In this document: one piece after another, positions 7,730 to 13,654 of the stretch
Numbering within the stretch: position 1 is the stretch's first letter
How the letters are laid out: each line of letters starts with the position of its first letter
DNA from: a virus
DNA length: 21,518 nucleotides
IMG/VR virus record: IMGVR_UViG_3300034375_006125
Coordinates: 1-21,518 of that record
Direction: 5' to 3' (one strand)
Notes under the pieces: model-generated
What the model saw: the letters and a program-made list of their open reading frames with translations, nothing else
Told to the model about the DNA's origin: nothing
Database searches by the model: none
Position numbers and translations under genes: made by a program

Positions 7730-7761
7730 CATAATAAAAAATTATTATATGTAGTGTGTAA

Positions 7762-7790
7762 TTTATATCTTAGTTTTAAGTAGAGTGCAA
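7762..7790 (-). promoter_or_regulatory. Putative sigma70-type promoter for the left-end virion genes
   Basis: On the minus strand TTGCAC (7790-7785) is separated by exactly 17 bases from TATAAA (7767-7762), close to the consensus -35 and -10 boxes. It is in the gene-free stretch between the 69-aa ORF and the 305-aa virion gene, and would give a leader of about 100 nt. The capsid terminator lies upstream, so a fresh promoter here makes sense. Prediction by eye only. Confidence 0.4.
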
Positions 7791-7833
7791 GAGAGCCCTA
7801 GGTATTTATGCATTTCAGCGATGTAGCTTTTGA

Positions 7834-8043
7834 TTAAGTAGCTACAGAAACTTGTGGAGCAGCGCCTTCGACAGAATTCTGTCTATGTGCAATGGCAGCT
7901 TCTTCAAGCTTGATCTCAGTGATAACTTGTTTAACTTTGTCATCAATTCTGACCATTTCAAGAGTATATCTATTATTGTCAATATGCTCCTGTTCCCACT
8001 TCAACTCCAAGGACCTTTTTTGTTTGTATAGGTCTTGTATCAT
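7834..8043 (-). CDS. Small helical protein of unknown function (69 aa)
   Basis: ATG at 8043 follows GAGGAGG six bases upstream, one of the strongest ribosome sites in the window, and it starts inside the end of the 84-aa gene (65-base overlap). Residues 1-55 (IQDLYKQKRSLELKWEQEH, then IDDKVKQVITEIKLEEAAIA) are charged and helical, likely a coiled coil; the tail EGAAPQVSVAT is flexible. It lies between the capsid terminator and the next promoter. I recognise no family. Small coiled-coil proteins here could be assembly or chaperone-like factors, but nothing in the sequence settles this. Confidence 0.65.
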   Translation of the reverse strand: MIQDLYKQKRSLELKWEQEHIDNNRYTLEMVRIDDKVKQVITEIKLEEAAIAHRQNSVEGAAPQVSVAT

Positions 8044-8233
8044 CTATAACCTCCTCAAAAGTTATTCGATTAATTACAGGGTTATATAATTCCCCCATAT
8101 GTTCCCAGATAATACTTTTTTCTCCGAGTTTGTCAAGGATTGACTGTTCAAGAGAAATAGGGTCATCTTCAGCTAAAACTTTAAATTTAGCATGATGATC
8201 ATACGCCCATATATTTACTAGGAAATTTTTCAT
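7979..8233 (-). CDS. Small protein of unknown function (84 aa) downstream of capsid terminator
   Basis: ATG at 8233 follows AAAGGTG. The protein reads MKNFLVNIWAYDHHAKFKVL, then SLEQSILDKLGEKSIIWEHM, YNPVINRITFEEVIDDTRP and a C-terminal VLGVEVGTGAY. It appears alpha/beta, soluble and slightly acidic, with no membrane segment. The first codons lie 16 bases past the capsid-gene terminator stem, so expression needs read-through of that terminator or a promoter I cannot see. The final 65 bases overlap the next gene and contain its ribosome site (codons for EEV spell GAGGAGGTT). No family recognised. Confidence 0.65.
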   Translation of the reverse strand: MKNFLVNIWAYDHHAKFKVLAEDDPISLEQSILDKLGEKSIIWEHMGELYNPVINRITFEEVIDDTRPIQTKKVLGVEVGTGAY

Positions 8234-8248
8234 TTACACCTTTATAAT

Positions 8249-8281
8249 TAAAAAAAGGGCCGTTTTTAGGCGGCCCCTTAA
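8249..8281 (-). terminator. Rho-independent terminator after the major capsid gene
   Basis: On the minus strand the capsid stop is followed by AAGGGGCCG, a loop CCTAAAAA, then CGGCCC and seven T. The stem is six GC pairs extended by a G-U and two A-U pairs, and the U-run is on the minus-strand side only. This is a textbook intrinsic terminator 12 bases after the stop codon, limiting read-through from the strongly expressed capsid gene. Confidence 0.85.
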
Positions 8282-8292
8282 TATTCTATTTA

Positions 8293-9213
8293 TTAGTTAC
8301 CTTCAACTCCGAAAATACCTCTATAGTCAGATACACCGAAAGAATATCTTTCTCTCGCTTTGTATCTTACGTTTCCTGTTGAGAAATCACCTTCCATTTT
8401 AGTTTGGATAGGTAGTCTTTCAAAGTACTTCATACCATTTGGTACATCAGTGATAATGTAGAAAGAATCAATGTCTGTTAGGTAGTGGTTTACTCTGTAA
8501 CCTTCAGGTACCATCCCCATGTTTTTAAGTGCATTGATGTCATTGTCTGCAGTACCAGTTCTACCTTGAGATTTTAATAGTCTCTCAGCGTTGAATTGGT
8601 TTTCAGAAGGAACAATCATTTTCATTCCTCTAGCTGCAATCTTTAACCCTCTTTCATCAGTCATTCCAGCGATGTCTATCATAGACTGCTCTAATGATGT
8701 TTCATTAAGGTCTGCTTGTGTTGCTAGTGTGTTAGACACAGTTCCAGCAATAGTCGGGTGCGCAGTGCTAAATAAATTAACATTGTCACCTGATTGGAAT
8801 GCATTTGCTGCTGCAATTCCAGGTAGACCTTGGTTTAACGGTGTAGCAGCTTTAATCTGCTTTGCGTTAGCCATAGATCTTGCTAGTGCTTTTGTGTATC
8901 TAGACGCAAGTCTATCATACAAGTTATCTTCCATAGCTTCTTCAGTTAAAGCAAATGCAAGTGCCACAGTTTCATTTGTGTATCTTGCAGTATATGTTTC
9001 TTGTGCGTTGTCGAATGCAACTGCAGAACCCTCAGGTTTTACATAAGCATTGGCAAAGCCAGATAACATTACTTCTTCTTCAAACGCTCTGTCTGATGTT
9101 TCCTTCGCATAAATTTCTTCATGCTCAGAATCGTATCTTTTATACTCAAGGCCGAACAAGGCGTTTAAACCTGGCTCAAGCTCTTTTACGAGTTGTTGTC
9201 GTGATATAGCCAT
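8293..9213 (-). CDS. Major capsid protein (Mu gpT-like family), 306 aa
   Basis: Forms the icosahedral shell. ATG at 9213 follows AAGGAG. Recognisable blocks in order: QLVKELEPGLNALFGLEY; RYTNETVALAFALTEEAMED; NLYDRLASRYTKALARSM; VNLFSTAHPTIAG; LEQSMIDIAGMTDERGLKI; TADNDINALKNMGMVPEGY; VNHYLTDIDSFYIITDVPNG; GNVRYKARERYSFGVSDYRG. These match the gpT-type (HK97-fold) capsid proteins of marine podoviruses, at typical length (about 300 aa). No separate protease domain is fused. It follows the decoration-like gene by 12 bases and ends in a strong terminator, as expected for the most abundant structural gene. Scaffold and GroES genes lie upstream in the same direction and probably assist its folding and assembly. 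Confidence 0.9.
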   Translation of the reverse strand: MAISRQQLVKELEPGLNALFGLEYKRYDSEHEEIYAKETSDRAFEEEVMLSGFANAYVKPEGSAVAFDNAQETYTARYTNETVALAFALTEEAMEDNLYDRLASRYTKALARSMANAKQIKAATPLNQGLPGIAAANAFQSGDNVNLFSTAHPTIAGTVSNTLATQADLNETSLEQSMIDIAGMTDERGLKIAARGMKMIVPSENQFNAERLLKSQGRTGTADNDINALKNMGMVPEGYRVNHYLTDIDSFYIITDVPNGMKYFERLPIQTKMEGDFSTGNVRYKARERYSFGVSDYRGIFGVEGN

Positions 9214-9225
9214 AATTTATACTCC

Positions 9226-9819
9226 TTATATCCCAGCTACGCCAGAGCCTAGTAAATGAGTATTAATCATTACTCTAAAATTCACATTCGCTGTTGCGTA
9301 ATCTGAATTTTCAGGGTCTCTTGACTTGCCGATTATTTTTAGTTGTTGAACAGTTTGAGCGATCGAACCTTGATCTAACTCCATAGCTGATACTCCGTTT
9401 ATTGCTGTACCAGTTCCCATTGAAACAACGTCTGCTGTCGAAAAAATGTCCGCTTGTGACATAGCCGCTGCCGCTGCGTTTGATTGAATCTCAAACATTT
9501 GGTAGGGGTTGTCATATACGAACGCTTCGATTTCACCGCCATTAGCAGGTGTAATTGCACCTGGGTACTGATTTCTAAACGTAGGTTTTTGTGTTGTTGG
9601 GTCATCGTAGAAACATCCCCAGAATGCGCCGAGATTAGAAGTATTACCTGCTGTAGTAATATCTATGTAACCTGCTGCTACTCCTATAACTAAATCACCT
9701 TGGAAGATCGTTGAAGCGTCTCCAGGTAAAATGTTATATTGAGTCATCCCAGTGGAATCATCTTGCTGACCGACACTTTTTAACGGTCTAAGACCGAAAG
9801 CTGCATCTTGATTAGCCAT
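9226..9819 (-). CDS. Putative head decoration/minor capsid protein (197 aa)
   Basis: ATG at 9819 follows AGAGGA. The protein begins NQDAAFGLRPLKSVGQQDD and has TIFQGDLVIGVAAGYIDITT, GAFWGCFYDDPTTQKPTF, GEIEAFVYDNPYQMFEIQS and a C-terminal YATANVNFRVMINTHLLGSG. The pattern, a short beta protein beginning DAAFGxRP and lying immediately before the major capsid gene, is frequent in marine phages, where it is taken to be a capsid-associated or decoration protein. No enzyme motif is visible. A pair of weak promoter boxes lies upstream, so this gene and the capsid gene may have extra transcription. The decoration role is inferred from position and family recollection. Confidence 0.7.
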   Translation of the reverse strand: MANQDAAFGLRPLKSVGQQDDSTGMTQYNILPGDASTIFQGDLVIGVAAGYIDITTAGNTSNLGAFWGCFYDDPTTQKPTFRNQYPGAITPANGGEIEAFVYDNPYQMFEIQSNAAAAAMSQADIFSTADVVSMGTGTAINGVSAMELDQGSIAQTVQQLKIIGKSRDPENSDYATANVNFRVMINTHLLGSGVAGI

Positions 9820-9859
9820 ATTATTTATCCTCTGTTTGTAACTATTTCTAGTTACGATT

Positions 9860-9889
9860 AATGTAAATTCGTTGGGTCGTAATTGTTAA
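9860..9889 (-). promoter_or_regulatory. Weak putative promoter upstream of the decoration and capsid genes
   Basis: In the 77-bp gap before the decoration-like gene, the minus strand shows TTAACA (9889-9884) and TACATT (9865-9860) with an 18-base spacer. The match to consensus is moderate (5/6 and 4/6). It would be a sensible place to boost capsid expression. Visual call only. Confidence 0.25.
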
Positions 9890-9896
9890 AAAACTT

Positions 9897-10394
9897 TTAC
9901 TTACCACCGAAAGATTTGCTAGAGCGACTATCATAACTGATAGGCATGCTCGGGTGCTGATCCCTCAGTAGATCGTTTTTAACTCCTTCAACTCTTTCCT
10001 TAGCTTTATCTGAATAAAACTTGGCTCGAGCTTCTGCGATCTCGTTAGGTATTCTGGCCAGCAACAGACCTCCAACTCCGATGATTCCCTTGTATTTGCC
10101 GTCTCCCACAATTGGAAAACTGGTACCTTCGTATTCGTCGGCTCTAACTAACTCATATCCTGATCTTAATTTACCAGCAATATTTTTAGTGTCGTCGAAT
10201 CCTAGGCTTTCAGCTCTTATCCATCTGTGTCGGAATCCATCCGGCGGCGCTGGGGCATCTAAAGCATTCGGTTCTTTCCACTCAACAGGACGCTTGGTAG
10301 CTTCTCTGCTGTCGGATGCACGGGAGTCTCTTACTACTTCTTCTGTAACCTCCGTTTTAATTTCTTCAGTTACGTTAGTTTCATTTTTTTTCAT
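9897..10394 (-). CDS. Conserved phage protein of unknown function (165 aa) between scaffold and capsid genes
   Basis: ATG at 10394 is read from AGAGGAG lying inside the last codons of the scaffold gene. The N-terminal 45 residues are charged and probably disordered. The conserved core is FRHRWIRAESLGFDDTKNIA, GKLRSGYELVRADEY, GDGKYKGIIGVGGLLLARIP and NEIAEARAKFYSDKAKERVE, ending SKSFGGK. I recall this RWIR...SGYELVRADEY...GLxLARIP core as a regular neighbour of scaffold and capsid genes in marine phages, but I know no defined function. No membrane helix: the hydrophobic stretch IIGVGGLLLA is short. A role in head assembly or as a minor virion protein is inferred from position. Confidence 0.7.
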   Translation of the reverse strand: MKKNETNVTEEIKTEVTEEVVRDSRASDSREATKRPVEWKEPNALDAPAPPDGFRHRWIRAESLGFDDTKNIAGKLRSGYELVRADEYEGTSFPIVGDGKYKGIIGVGGLLLARIPNEIAEARAKFYSDKAKERVEGVKNDLLRDQHPSMPISYDSRSSKSFGGK

Positions 10395-10400
10395 ATGCGA

Positions 10401-11381
10401 TTACTCCTCTATGTTTAATTGTTTAGCATATTCTTCAAGTGGCACATTCAGTTTTCTAGCAATTGCTACCTGTGATGATGTGAGTTGCACAGTTCTGCGA
10501 CCAGCTTTATTTACCCCTCGCGTAGCCGAAGCTACAGTTTGAGTTGGCTTAGTCGTATTTGTAGTATTATTACCAAATTTGTGGGGAAATTCAAGTTTTA
10601 TTCTTTTATCTAACTCGACATAATAATCCTCACTCTGTGGGTCAAATCCTTCTTCTTCCACCAATTTTTTGTGCATATCAAACGCTGTGTAGGTCATGGC
10701 GTTATCTTTGCCAAACCATGCATTTTGTTCTGCCCATTCTGTTGCTCTCGCATCAGGTTTTGGTGCTTGATCTTGTTGAATATTAAGTGGTTGTTTTAAT
10801 ACTTCACCTACCTGTTTTTTTTCTCTAGCAGTATTTTGTACCTTCATTTCTGCTAGTCTTGCTTCTTCATAACCAAGTTTAGCAATTTCTTTTTGTGCAT
10901 TAACTTCAGCTGTGATATCGCCATCTTCTCTAGCTTTTCCTAATTTAGCTTGAGCAGACTCTAAAGAAGAAACAATTCTATTTTCCATTTCTGAAACATA
11001 TCCTGTATCTAATTTAGATAATCTTTCTTTAAGAGTTTTTTGTTCGGTTAAAACAGAACGCGCATACTTAGTAGCTTCCTGTTCTCTTCTCTCAGACTCA
11101 CGCATACGTTTAGTAAGTTTAGCGATTCTTTTCTTAACTCCATCACTATAGTCTTCAAGTTCTTTTTCTTTATCATTTACTGTTTTTGTTTCTGTAATAA
11201 GTTCTGCAGGTTTTTCTTCTGGAGCTGGTGTTTCTTTAATAGTAACCTCTCCTTCAGGTTTTGCTGCAGGAACATCAACTGGTTGTTGTCCTTCTTTTAC
11301 AGTTTCTTCTGGTAATGTGACTTCGGCTCCAGGACCGTCTGTTGGTAAGTCTATGATCTTATCGTTTTTGTCCTCTGGCAT
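10401..11381 (-). CDS. Capsid scaffolding/assembly protein (326 aa)
   Basis: Residues 1-70 are acidic, Pro-rich and low complexity. Residues about 72-200 are a highly charged helical/coiled-coil region (KELEDYSDGVKKRIAKLTKR and following). Residues 213-268 hold a conserved block (ATEWAEQNAWFGKDNAMTYT, then FDPQSEDYYVELDKRIKLEF). The C-terminus, residues 295-326, is a basic helix (RRTVQLTSSQVAIARKL) followed by an acidic end. This is the usual organisation of phage scaffolds, whose C-terminal basic helix contacts the capsid protein. It lies two genes upstream of the capsid gene, as expected. ATG at 11381 follows ATAGGAGA. Its last codons (IEE) encode GAGGAG, the ribosome site of the next gene. 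Confidence 0.8.
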   Translation of the reverse strand: MPEDKNDKIIDLPTDGPGAEVTLPEETVKEGQQPVDVPAAKPEGEVTIKETPAPEEKPAELITETKTVNDKEKELEDYSDGVKKRIAKLTKRMRESERREQEATKYARSVLTEQKTLKERLSKLDTGYVSEMENRIVSSLESAQAKLGKAREDGDITAEVNAQKEIAKLGYEEARLAEMKVQNTAREKKQVGEVLKQPLNIQQDQAPKPDARATEWAEQNAWFGKDNAMTYTAFDMHKKLVEEEGFDPQSEDYYVELDKRIKLEFPHKFGNNTTNTTKPTQTVASATRGVNKAGRRTVQLTSSQVAIARKLNVPLEEYAKQLNIEE

Positions 11382-11396
11382 AGTTTCTCCTATTGG

Positions 11397-11837
11397 TTAG
11401 TATTGATGCAAGATATCCGTTGGATCCTTGACTGTTGCTAAAATTTCGTCGTCATTTAGCAGACGTACTTCACCACCTTCAATTTGAATTCTTGACCCAG
11501 AATAACGTGCAAAGACTACCCAGTCTCCTAACTTGCACCAAGGTCCAGATTTCTCAAATCTTTTTCCTGTGTAACTTTCAGGTCCCATTGCTAAAACATT
11601 TCCAACTTGAGAACCTACTTGTTGTTTTTCTAAAGTAGACTCATTCATAATAAGTCCACCTTTAGTTTTTTCATCCATTTTAAATGGTAAAACTAAAATT
11701 CTCCAACCTGTTGGTTGAGGAAGTAAAGACTTTACATCTTTTTCTTTTTTTGGTTCTGATTTTTTTACACCAACAAGTGGTGTATTTGTTAACTCAATTT
11801 TTGGGCTTGAGTTTGTGGATATTGTCGTCTTCGTCAT
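11397..11837 (-). CDS. groES: Phage GroES-type co-chaperonin (Cpn10), 146 aa
   Basis: GroES caps the GroEL chamber and helps fold phage capsid proteins, as T4 gp31 does. ATG at 11837 follows AAGGAG. An N-terminal extension of about 40 residues precedes the Cpn10 domain. The domain starts PTGWRILVLPFKMDEKTKGG, where residues 55-73 (DEKTKGGLIMNESTLEKQQ) align with the GroES mobile loop (E. coli loop core SAGGIVL). Then come VGNVLAMGP, a long insert, WCKLGDWVVFARYSGSRIQI and the end LNDDEILATVKDP, matching the family's DILA-V end. The gene overlaps the preceding 77-aa ORF by 44 bases. It stands next to the scaffold and capsid genes, which fits a role in folding the major capsid protein with host GroEL. 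No groEL is seen. Confidence 0.88.
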   Translation of the reverse strand: MTKTTISTNSSPKIELTNTPLVGVKKSEPKKEKDVKSLLPQPTGWRILVLPFKMDEKTKGGLIMNESTLEKQQVGSQVGNVLAMGPESYTGKRFEKSGPWCKLGDWVVFARYSGSRIQIEGGEVRLLNDDEILATVKDPTDILHQY

Positions 11838-12027
11838 TGTTTTGCTCCTTGTCTTTTAGCAGGTTAGAGATTTCCTGTAAAACTAGTTGATATGCTTTTA
11901 GTTGTCCTACCATATACTGATATTTGTCCCAATTGTCAACTTGACCATTTATCAATACGTTTGAGATACCATCTTGAGTATCTTTAACTTGTTTTTGTAA
12001 CTTAAATAGTAAATTAATGCCGTCCAT
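11794..12027 (-). CDS. Small helical protein of unknown function (77 aa)
   Basis: ATG at 12027 follows AAAGGAT, three bases after the stop of the preceding 60-aa gene. Residues 1-60 are mostly helical with heptad-like spacing (INLLFKLQKQVKDTQDGISN, YQYMVGQLKAYQLVLQEISN), then an acidic and Lys-rich tail (EQNNDEDDNIHKLKPKN). The 3' end overlaps the GroES start by 44 bases and carries its ribosome site. Small helical proteins of this type are common beside GroES and scaffold genes in marine phages, but I recognise no named family. Possible coiled-coil assembly factor. Confidence 0.65.
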   Translation of the reverse strand: MDGINLLFKLQKQVKDTQDGISNVLINGQVDNWDKYQYMVGQLKAYQLVLQEISNLLKDKEQNNDEDDNIHKLKPKN

Positions 12028-12030
12028 TAT

Positions 12031-12213
12031 TTATCCTTTCTTAACTGGTATACCACCACTTGGGTAACCAAATTTATTACTTCCCATAACTGGGGAATAT
12101 CCTGCTGCATTCGATAGGCCACCGTCAGCCATTTTTTTAGGCACACAATTAGGTACCATTTTTTTGCCTTTCTTTTTCATGCCTTTTTTTTCGTAACCAT
12201 CCCAACAAGCCAT
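12031..12213 (-). CDS. Small basic two-Cys protein with GG motif (60 aa)
   Basis: Reads MACWDGYEKKGMKKKGKKMV then PNCVPKKMADGGLSNAAGYS, ending GIPVKKG. Cys3 and Cys23 flank a Lys-rich core, and the CW-GY---GMKKK--KMVPNCVP pattern is one I recall repeatedly in uncultured marine-phage proteins, either alone or embedded in longer ones. ADGGLS belongs to the GG[ILV] motif family seen in its neighbours. It starts by TAATG overlap with the previous gene (ATG at 12213), with GGAGG supplied by that gene's Gly-Gly codons. The function is unknown; the Cys pair could form a disulfide or metal site, which cannot be told from two residues. Confidence 0.7.
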   Translation of the reverse strand: MACWDGYEKKGMKKKGKKMVPNCVPKKMADGGLSNAAGYSPVMGSNKFGYPSGGIPVKKG

Positions 12214-12410
12214 TATTTTTTTCCTCCAGCTCCTAAAGGTTTACCGATTAAACCCCCCTTTTTTTTAGCTTCTTCTCTCATTTCTGCTAGGACATATAAT
12301 ATAGCTGATTGTAACGACATATCAGCACCTATTTCTTTTACCCGTCTTTCAATTTCTTTTTTATCTTCTGCACTTTTATTTTTTGTGTAGCTATCTAGTA
12401 AACCAGCCAT
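12213..12410 (-). CDS. Small helical protein ending in GG-rich tail (65 aa)
   Basis: MAGLLDSYTKNKSAEDKKEI, then a long amphipathic helix (about residues 13-52, with SLQSAILYVLAEMREEA), then the Gly/Lys tail KKKGGLIGKPLGAGGKK. KGGLI is an instance of the motif shared by neighbouring small proteins. The final GAGGKK codons double as the ribosome site (GGAGG) of the next gene, and the stop overlaps its ATG (TAATG). The start at 12410 overlaps the upstream repeat gene's stop in the same way but with only a weak site (AGAAG). No family recognised. Confidence 0.65.
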   Translation of the reverse strand: MAGLLDSYTKNKSAEDKKEIERRVKEIGADMSLQSAILYVLAEMREEAKKKGGLIGKPLGAGGKK

Positions 12411-12697
12411 TATCTTCTAAACCCTTTAGTAGCTAGTTTAGGGAAACCTTTGATCAATCCTCCAGAAGCTTTTTCTTCTACTTTTTTCTTTTTTTGAATA
12501 TACTTAGATTCACCTTCAGTTTTATCTTTTTTAGTAATCCATTCTTTTTTTTCGTCAGCTAATTCTTTTTTTACTTTTTTAGTAATCCAGGAATTTTTTT
12601 TTTCATTTGTTTTATCTTTTTTTTGAATCCATTTATTTTCAACTTCTTTTTTAATTTCTGGTTCTATTTCTTTTTTTTTAGTAATCCAATCAGACAT
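12410..12697 (-). CDS. Lysine-rich five-copy (W/Y)I(T/Q)KK repeat protein (95 aa)
   Basis: The protein is built from five copies of an aromatic-Ile-(Thr/Gln)-Lys-Lys unit at W4, W23, W37, W53 and Y66 (DWITKKKE, KWIQKKDKT, SWITKKVKK, EWITKKDKT, KYIQKKKK). They are separated by Glu/Lys-rich helical linkers of 13-19 residues. It ends with ASGGLIKGFPKLATKGFRR, which contains the local GG motif. Very high Lys content predicts a strongly basic protein. ATG at 12697 follows GGAGGTAAAAAATA, an excellent ribosome site formed by the Gly-Gly codons of the holin-like gene. Possible roles are nucleic-acid or membrane binding through regularly spaced Trp/Lys; none is proven. I recognise no family. Confidence 0.65.
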   Translation of the reverse strand: MSDWITKKKEIEPEIKKEVENKWIQKKDKTNEKKNSWITKKVKKELADEKKEWITKKDKTEGESKYIQKKKKVEEKASGGLIKGFPKLATKGFRR

Positions 12698-13086
12698 TAT
12701 TTTTTACCTCCATTATTACGAAATATTTGTGTTCCTTTTATACCATAGATGCTCGCAACGACAAGAATCCATAAATTTGTAAACCATGACGGGAGTGCCG
12801 CAAAATGCTCAAAAAAAATATTTACTTTGTCCATCGCTGTCGGATCATCTGATACGACTGCCCAGGCCAGGATTGCTATTGGCGCCGAGAGAATTATCAA
12901 AACTGCCTCGTCCTTCCAATCTGATTGTCTAGCCTCTAACAATTTTCCTTGGTAAGCTTCCTTACCTTCGGCCATACGAGATGCATGCATAAGCTGTGCA
13001 TCTGACATAGCTATTTTCGTCTTCTGTTTGTTAGCGTAAATTTTACTTCCAGCAGAAACGGCTAATTTAATTGCCGACAACCACAT
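12697..13086 (-). CDS. Holin-like / internal membrane protein (129 aa, GTA-holin-type)
   Basis: Residues 1-58 form a basic amphipathic helix region (IKLAVSAGSKIYANKQKTKI, LEARQSDWKDEA). Two hydrophobic helices follow: about 62-78 (VLIILSAPIAILAWAVV) and 97-115 (ALPSWFTNLWILVVASIYG). A DDPTAMDKVNIFFEHF loop lies between them, and the C-terminus is GTQIFRNNGGKK. The DWKDE-then-two-helix arrangement resembles the 3TM gene-transfer-agent holin family. Holins open the inner membrane for lysis, but in marine phages similar proteins lie in the structural block and could instead be virion or ejection proteins. No endolysin is adjacent, so the lysis role is tentative. The ATG at 13086 has only a weak upstream site and probably depends on translation of the gene before it. 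Confidence 0.6.
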   Translation of the reverse strand: MWLSAIKLAVSAGSKIYANKQKTKIAMSDAQLMHASRMAEGKEAYQGKLLEARQSDWKDEAVLIILSAPIAILAWAVVSDDPTAMDKVNIFFEHFAALPSWFTNLWILVVASIYGIKGTQIFRNNGGKK

Positions 13087-13089
13087 AGC

Positions 13090-13287
13090 TTAATACCAAG
13101 TTGCTTTAACTGGTTTTTTATCTTTTCTTAAAGCTTTGGTTCCTCTAACATTTACTGTTTGAGATTCTGTAGGGTTTGTAGTTTCAATTACAACACCACC
13201 TGTAGCACAACCGTCTTTTGTAACTCCTGGTCCTACAGTAACTTTTGGTTCTTTAACAAAACCAGATCCTATTTGCCAATTTTTCAT
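13090..13287 (-). CDS. Small conserved basic protein of unknown function (65 aa)
   Basis: MKNWQIGSGFVKEPKVTVGP, then GVTKDGCATGGVVIETTNPT, ending RGTKALRKDKKPVKATWY. The N-terminal half is beta-like and Gly/Val-rich with a single Cys; the C-terminal RGTxALRKDKKPxKATWY resembles tails I recall in marine-phage small proteins. The start at 13287 is joined to the previous gene by TAATG, and its ribosome site GGAGGA is encoded by that gene's final Gly-Gly-Gly-Leu-Ala. No membrane segment or enzyme motif. Likely a minor virion or assembly protein by neighbourhood only. Confidence 0.65.
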   Translation of the reverse strand: MKNWQIGSGFVKEPKVTVGPGVTKDGCATGGVVIETTNPTESQTVNVRGTKALRKDKKPVKATWY

Positions 13288-13469
13288 TATGCTAGTCCTC
13301 CACCTTTAAAGGCTCTTCCCATTCCTCTTTGAGCAATGCCGCCACCTTTTAAACTTTTAACAATTCTTTTCTTTTCGTCTTTTAAATTTCTTTTACCTTT
13401 TTTAGTAAAAGCTTTTTCTGAATCAACTCTTCCAAGTTCTTCCAGTTTATTCATTCTTGATGAATTCAT
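13287..13469 (-). CDS. Small basic protein with double GGG(I/L)A motif (60 aa)
   Basis: Residues 1-40 are charged and helical (KLEELGRVDSEKAFTKKGKR). The C-terminal third is LKGGGIAQRGMGRAFKGGGLA, with two GGG-hydrophobic-Ala motifs flanking an Arg/Phe segment. The last GGGLA is encoded GGT GGA GGA CTA GCA, which is also the ribosome site for the next gene, so selection on translation may explain that copy; the internal GGGIA copy has no such reason. ATG at 13469 lies in a TAATG overlap after AGAGGAGCAGAA. No known family; the motif is shared with the neighbours on both sides. Confidence 0.65.
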   Translation of the reverse strand: MNSSRMNKLEELGRVDSEKAFTKKGKRNLKDEKKRIVKSLKGGGIAQRGMGRAFKGGGLA

Positions 13470-13654
13470 TATTCTGCTCCTCTAGATTCGTCTCTTCTAT
13501 CTTTATAGCTTTGAGTCTTTGTAGATTCTTTGCCATCTCTCATTCCTAAAGATTCGTCAAGTCTATCGTTCGCGCCTTGTTTCTTAGATCCACTAGCTTT
13601 ACTAGAATTAGGGTATCTTTCAATATAAGGTCTATTTCCAAAATCATTTCTCAT
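13469..13654 (-). CDS. Small highly charged protein of unknown function (61 aa)
   Basis: Reads MRNDFGNRPYIERYPNSSKA, followed by many Ser, Lys, Asp and Arg residues, to DRRDESRGAE. Composition predicts an unfolded, soluble peptide; there is no hydrophobic core. ATG at 13654 follows ATAGGAGA, a good ribosome site, 11 bases after the 510-aa gene. Its last codons (SRGAE) carry AGAGGAG for the next start. That arrangement supports it being translated even though I recognise no family. It could be a small DNA-binding or virion accessory peptide. Confidence 0.6.
   Translation of the reverse strand: MRNDFGNRPYIERYPNSSKASGSKKQGANDRLDESLGMRDGKESTKTQSYKDRRDESRGAE

Noticed and set aside
7652-7732. Longer start (27 extra residues) for the 305-aa virion gene
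   Set aside because: No ribosome site before 7732, and the extra residues overlap the folded leader; ATG at 7651 follows AAAGGAA.
7822-7846. Stem TGTAGC/GCTACA around the stop of the 69-aa gene as a terminator
   Set aside because: Six-base stem with a 13-base loop and no U-run; too weak.
8591-9046. 151-codon open frame on the plus strand inside the capsid gene
   Set aside because: Antisense shadow of a confidently identified capsid gene; no ribosome site and no recognisable protein.
10021-10542. 173-codon plus-strand open frame across the scaffold and 165-aa genes
   Set aside because: Antisense shadow spanning two well-supported genes.
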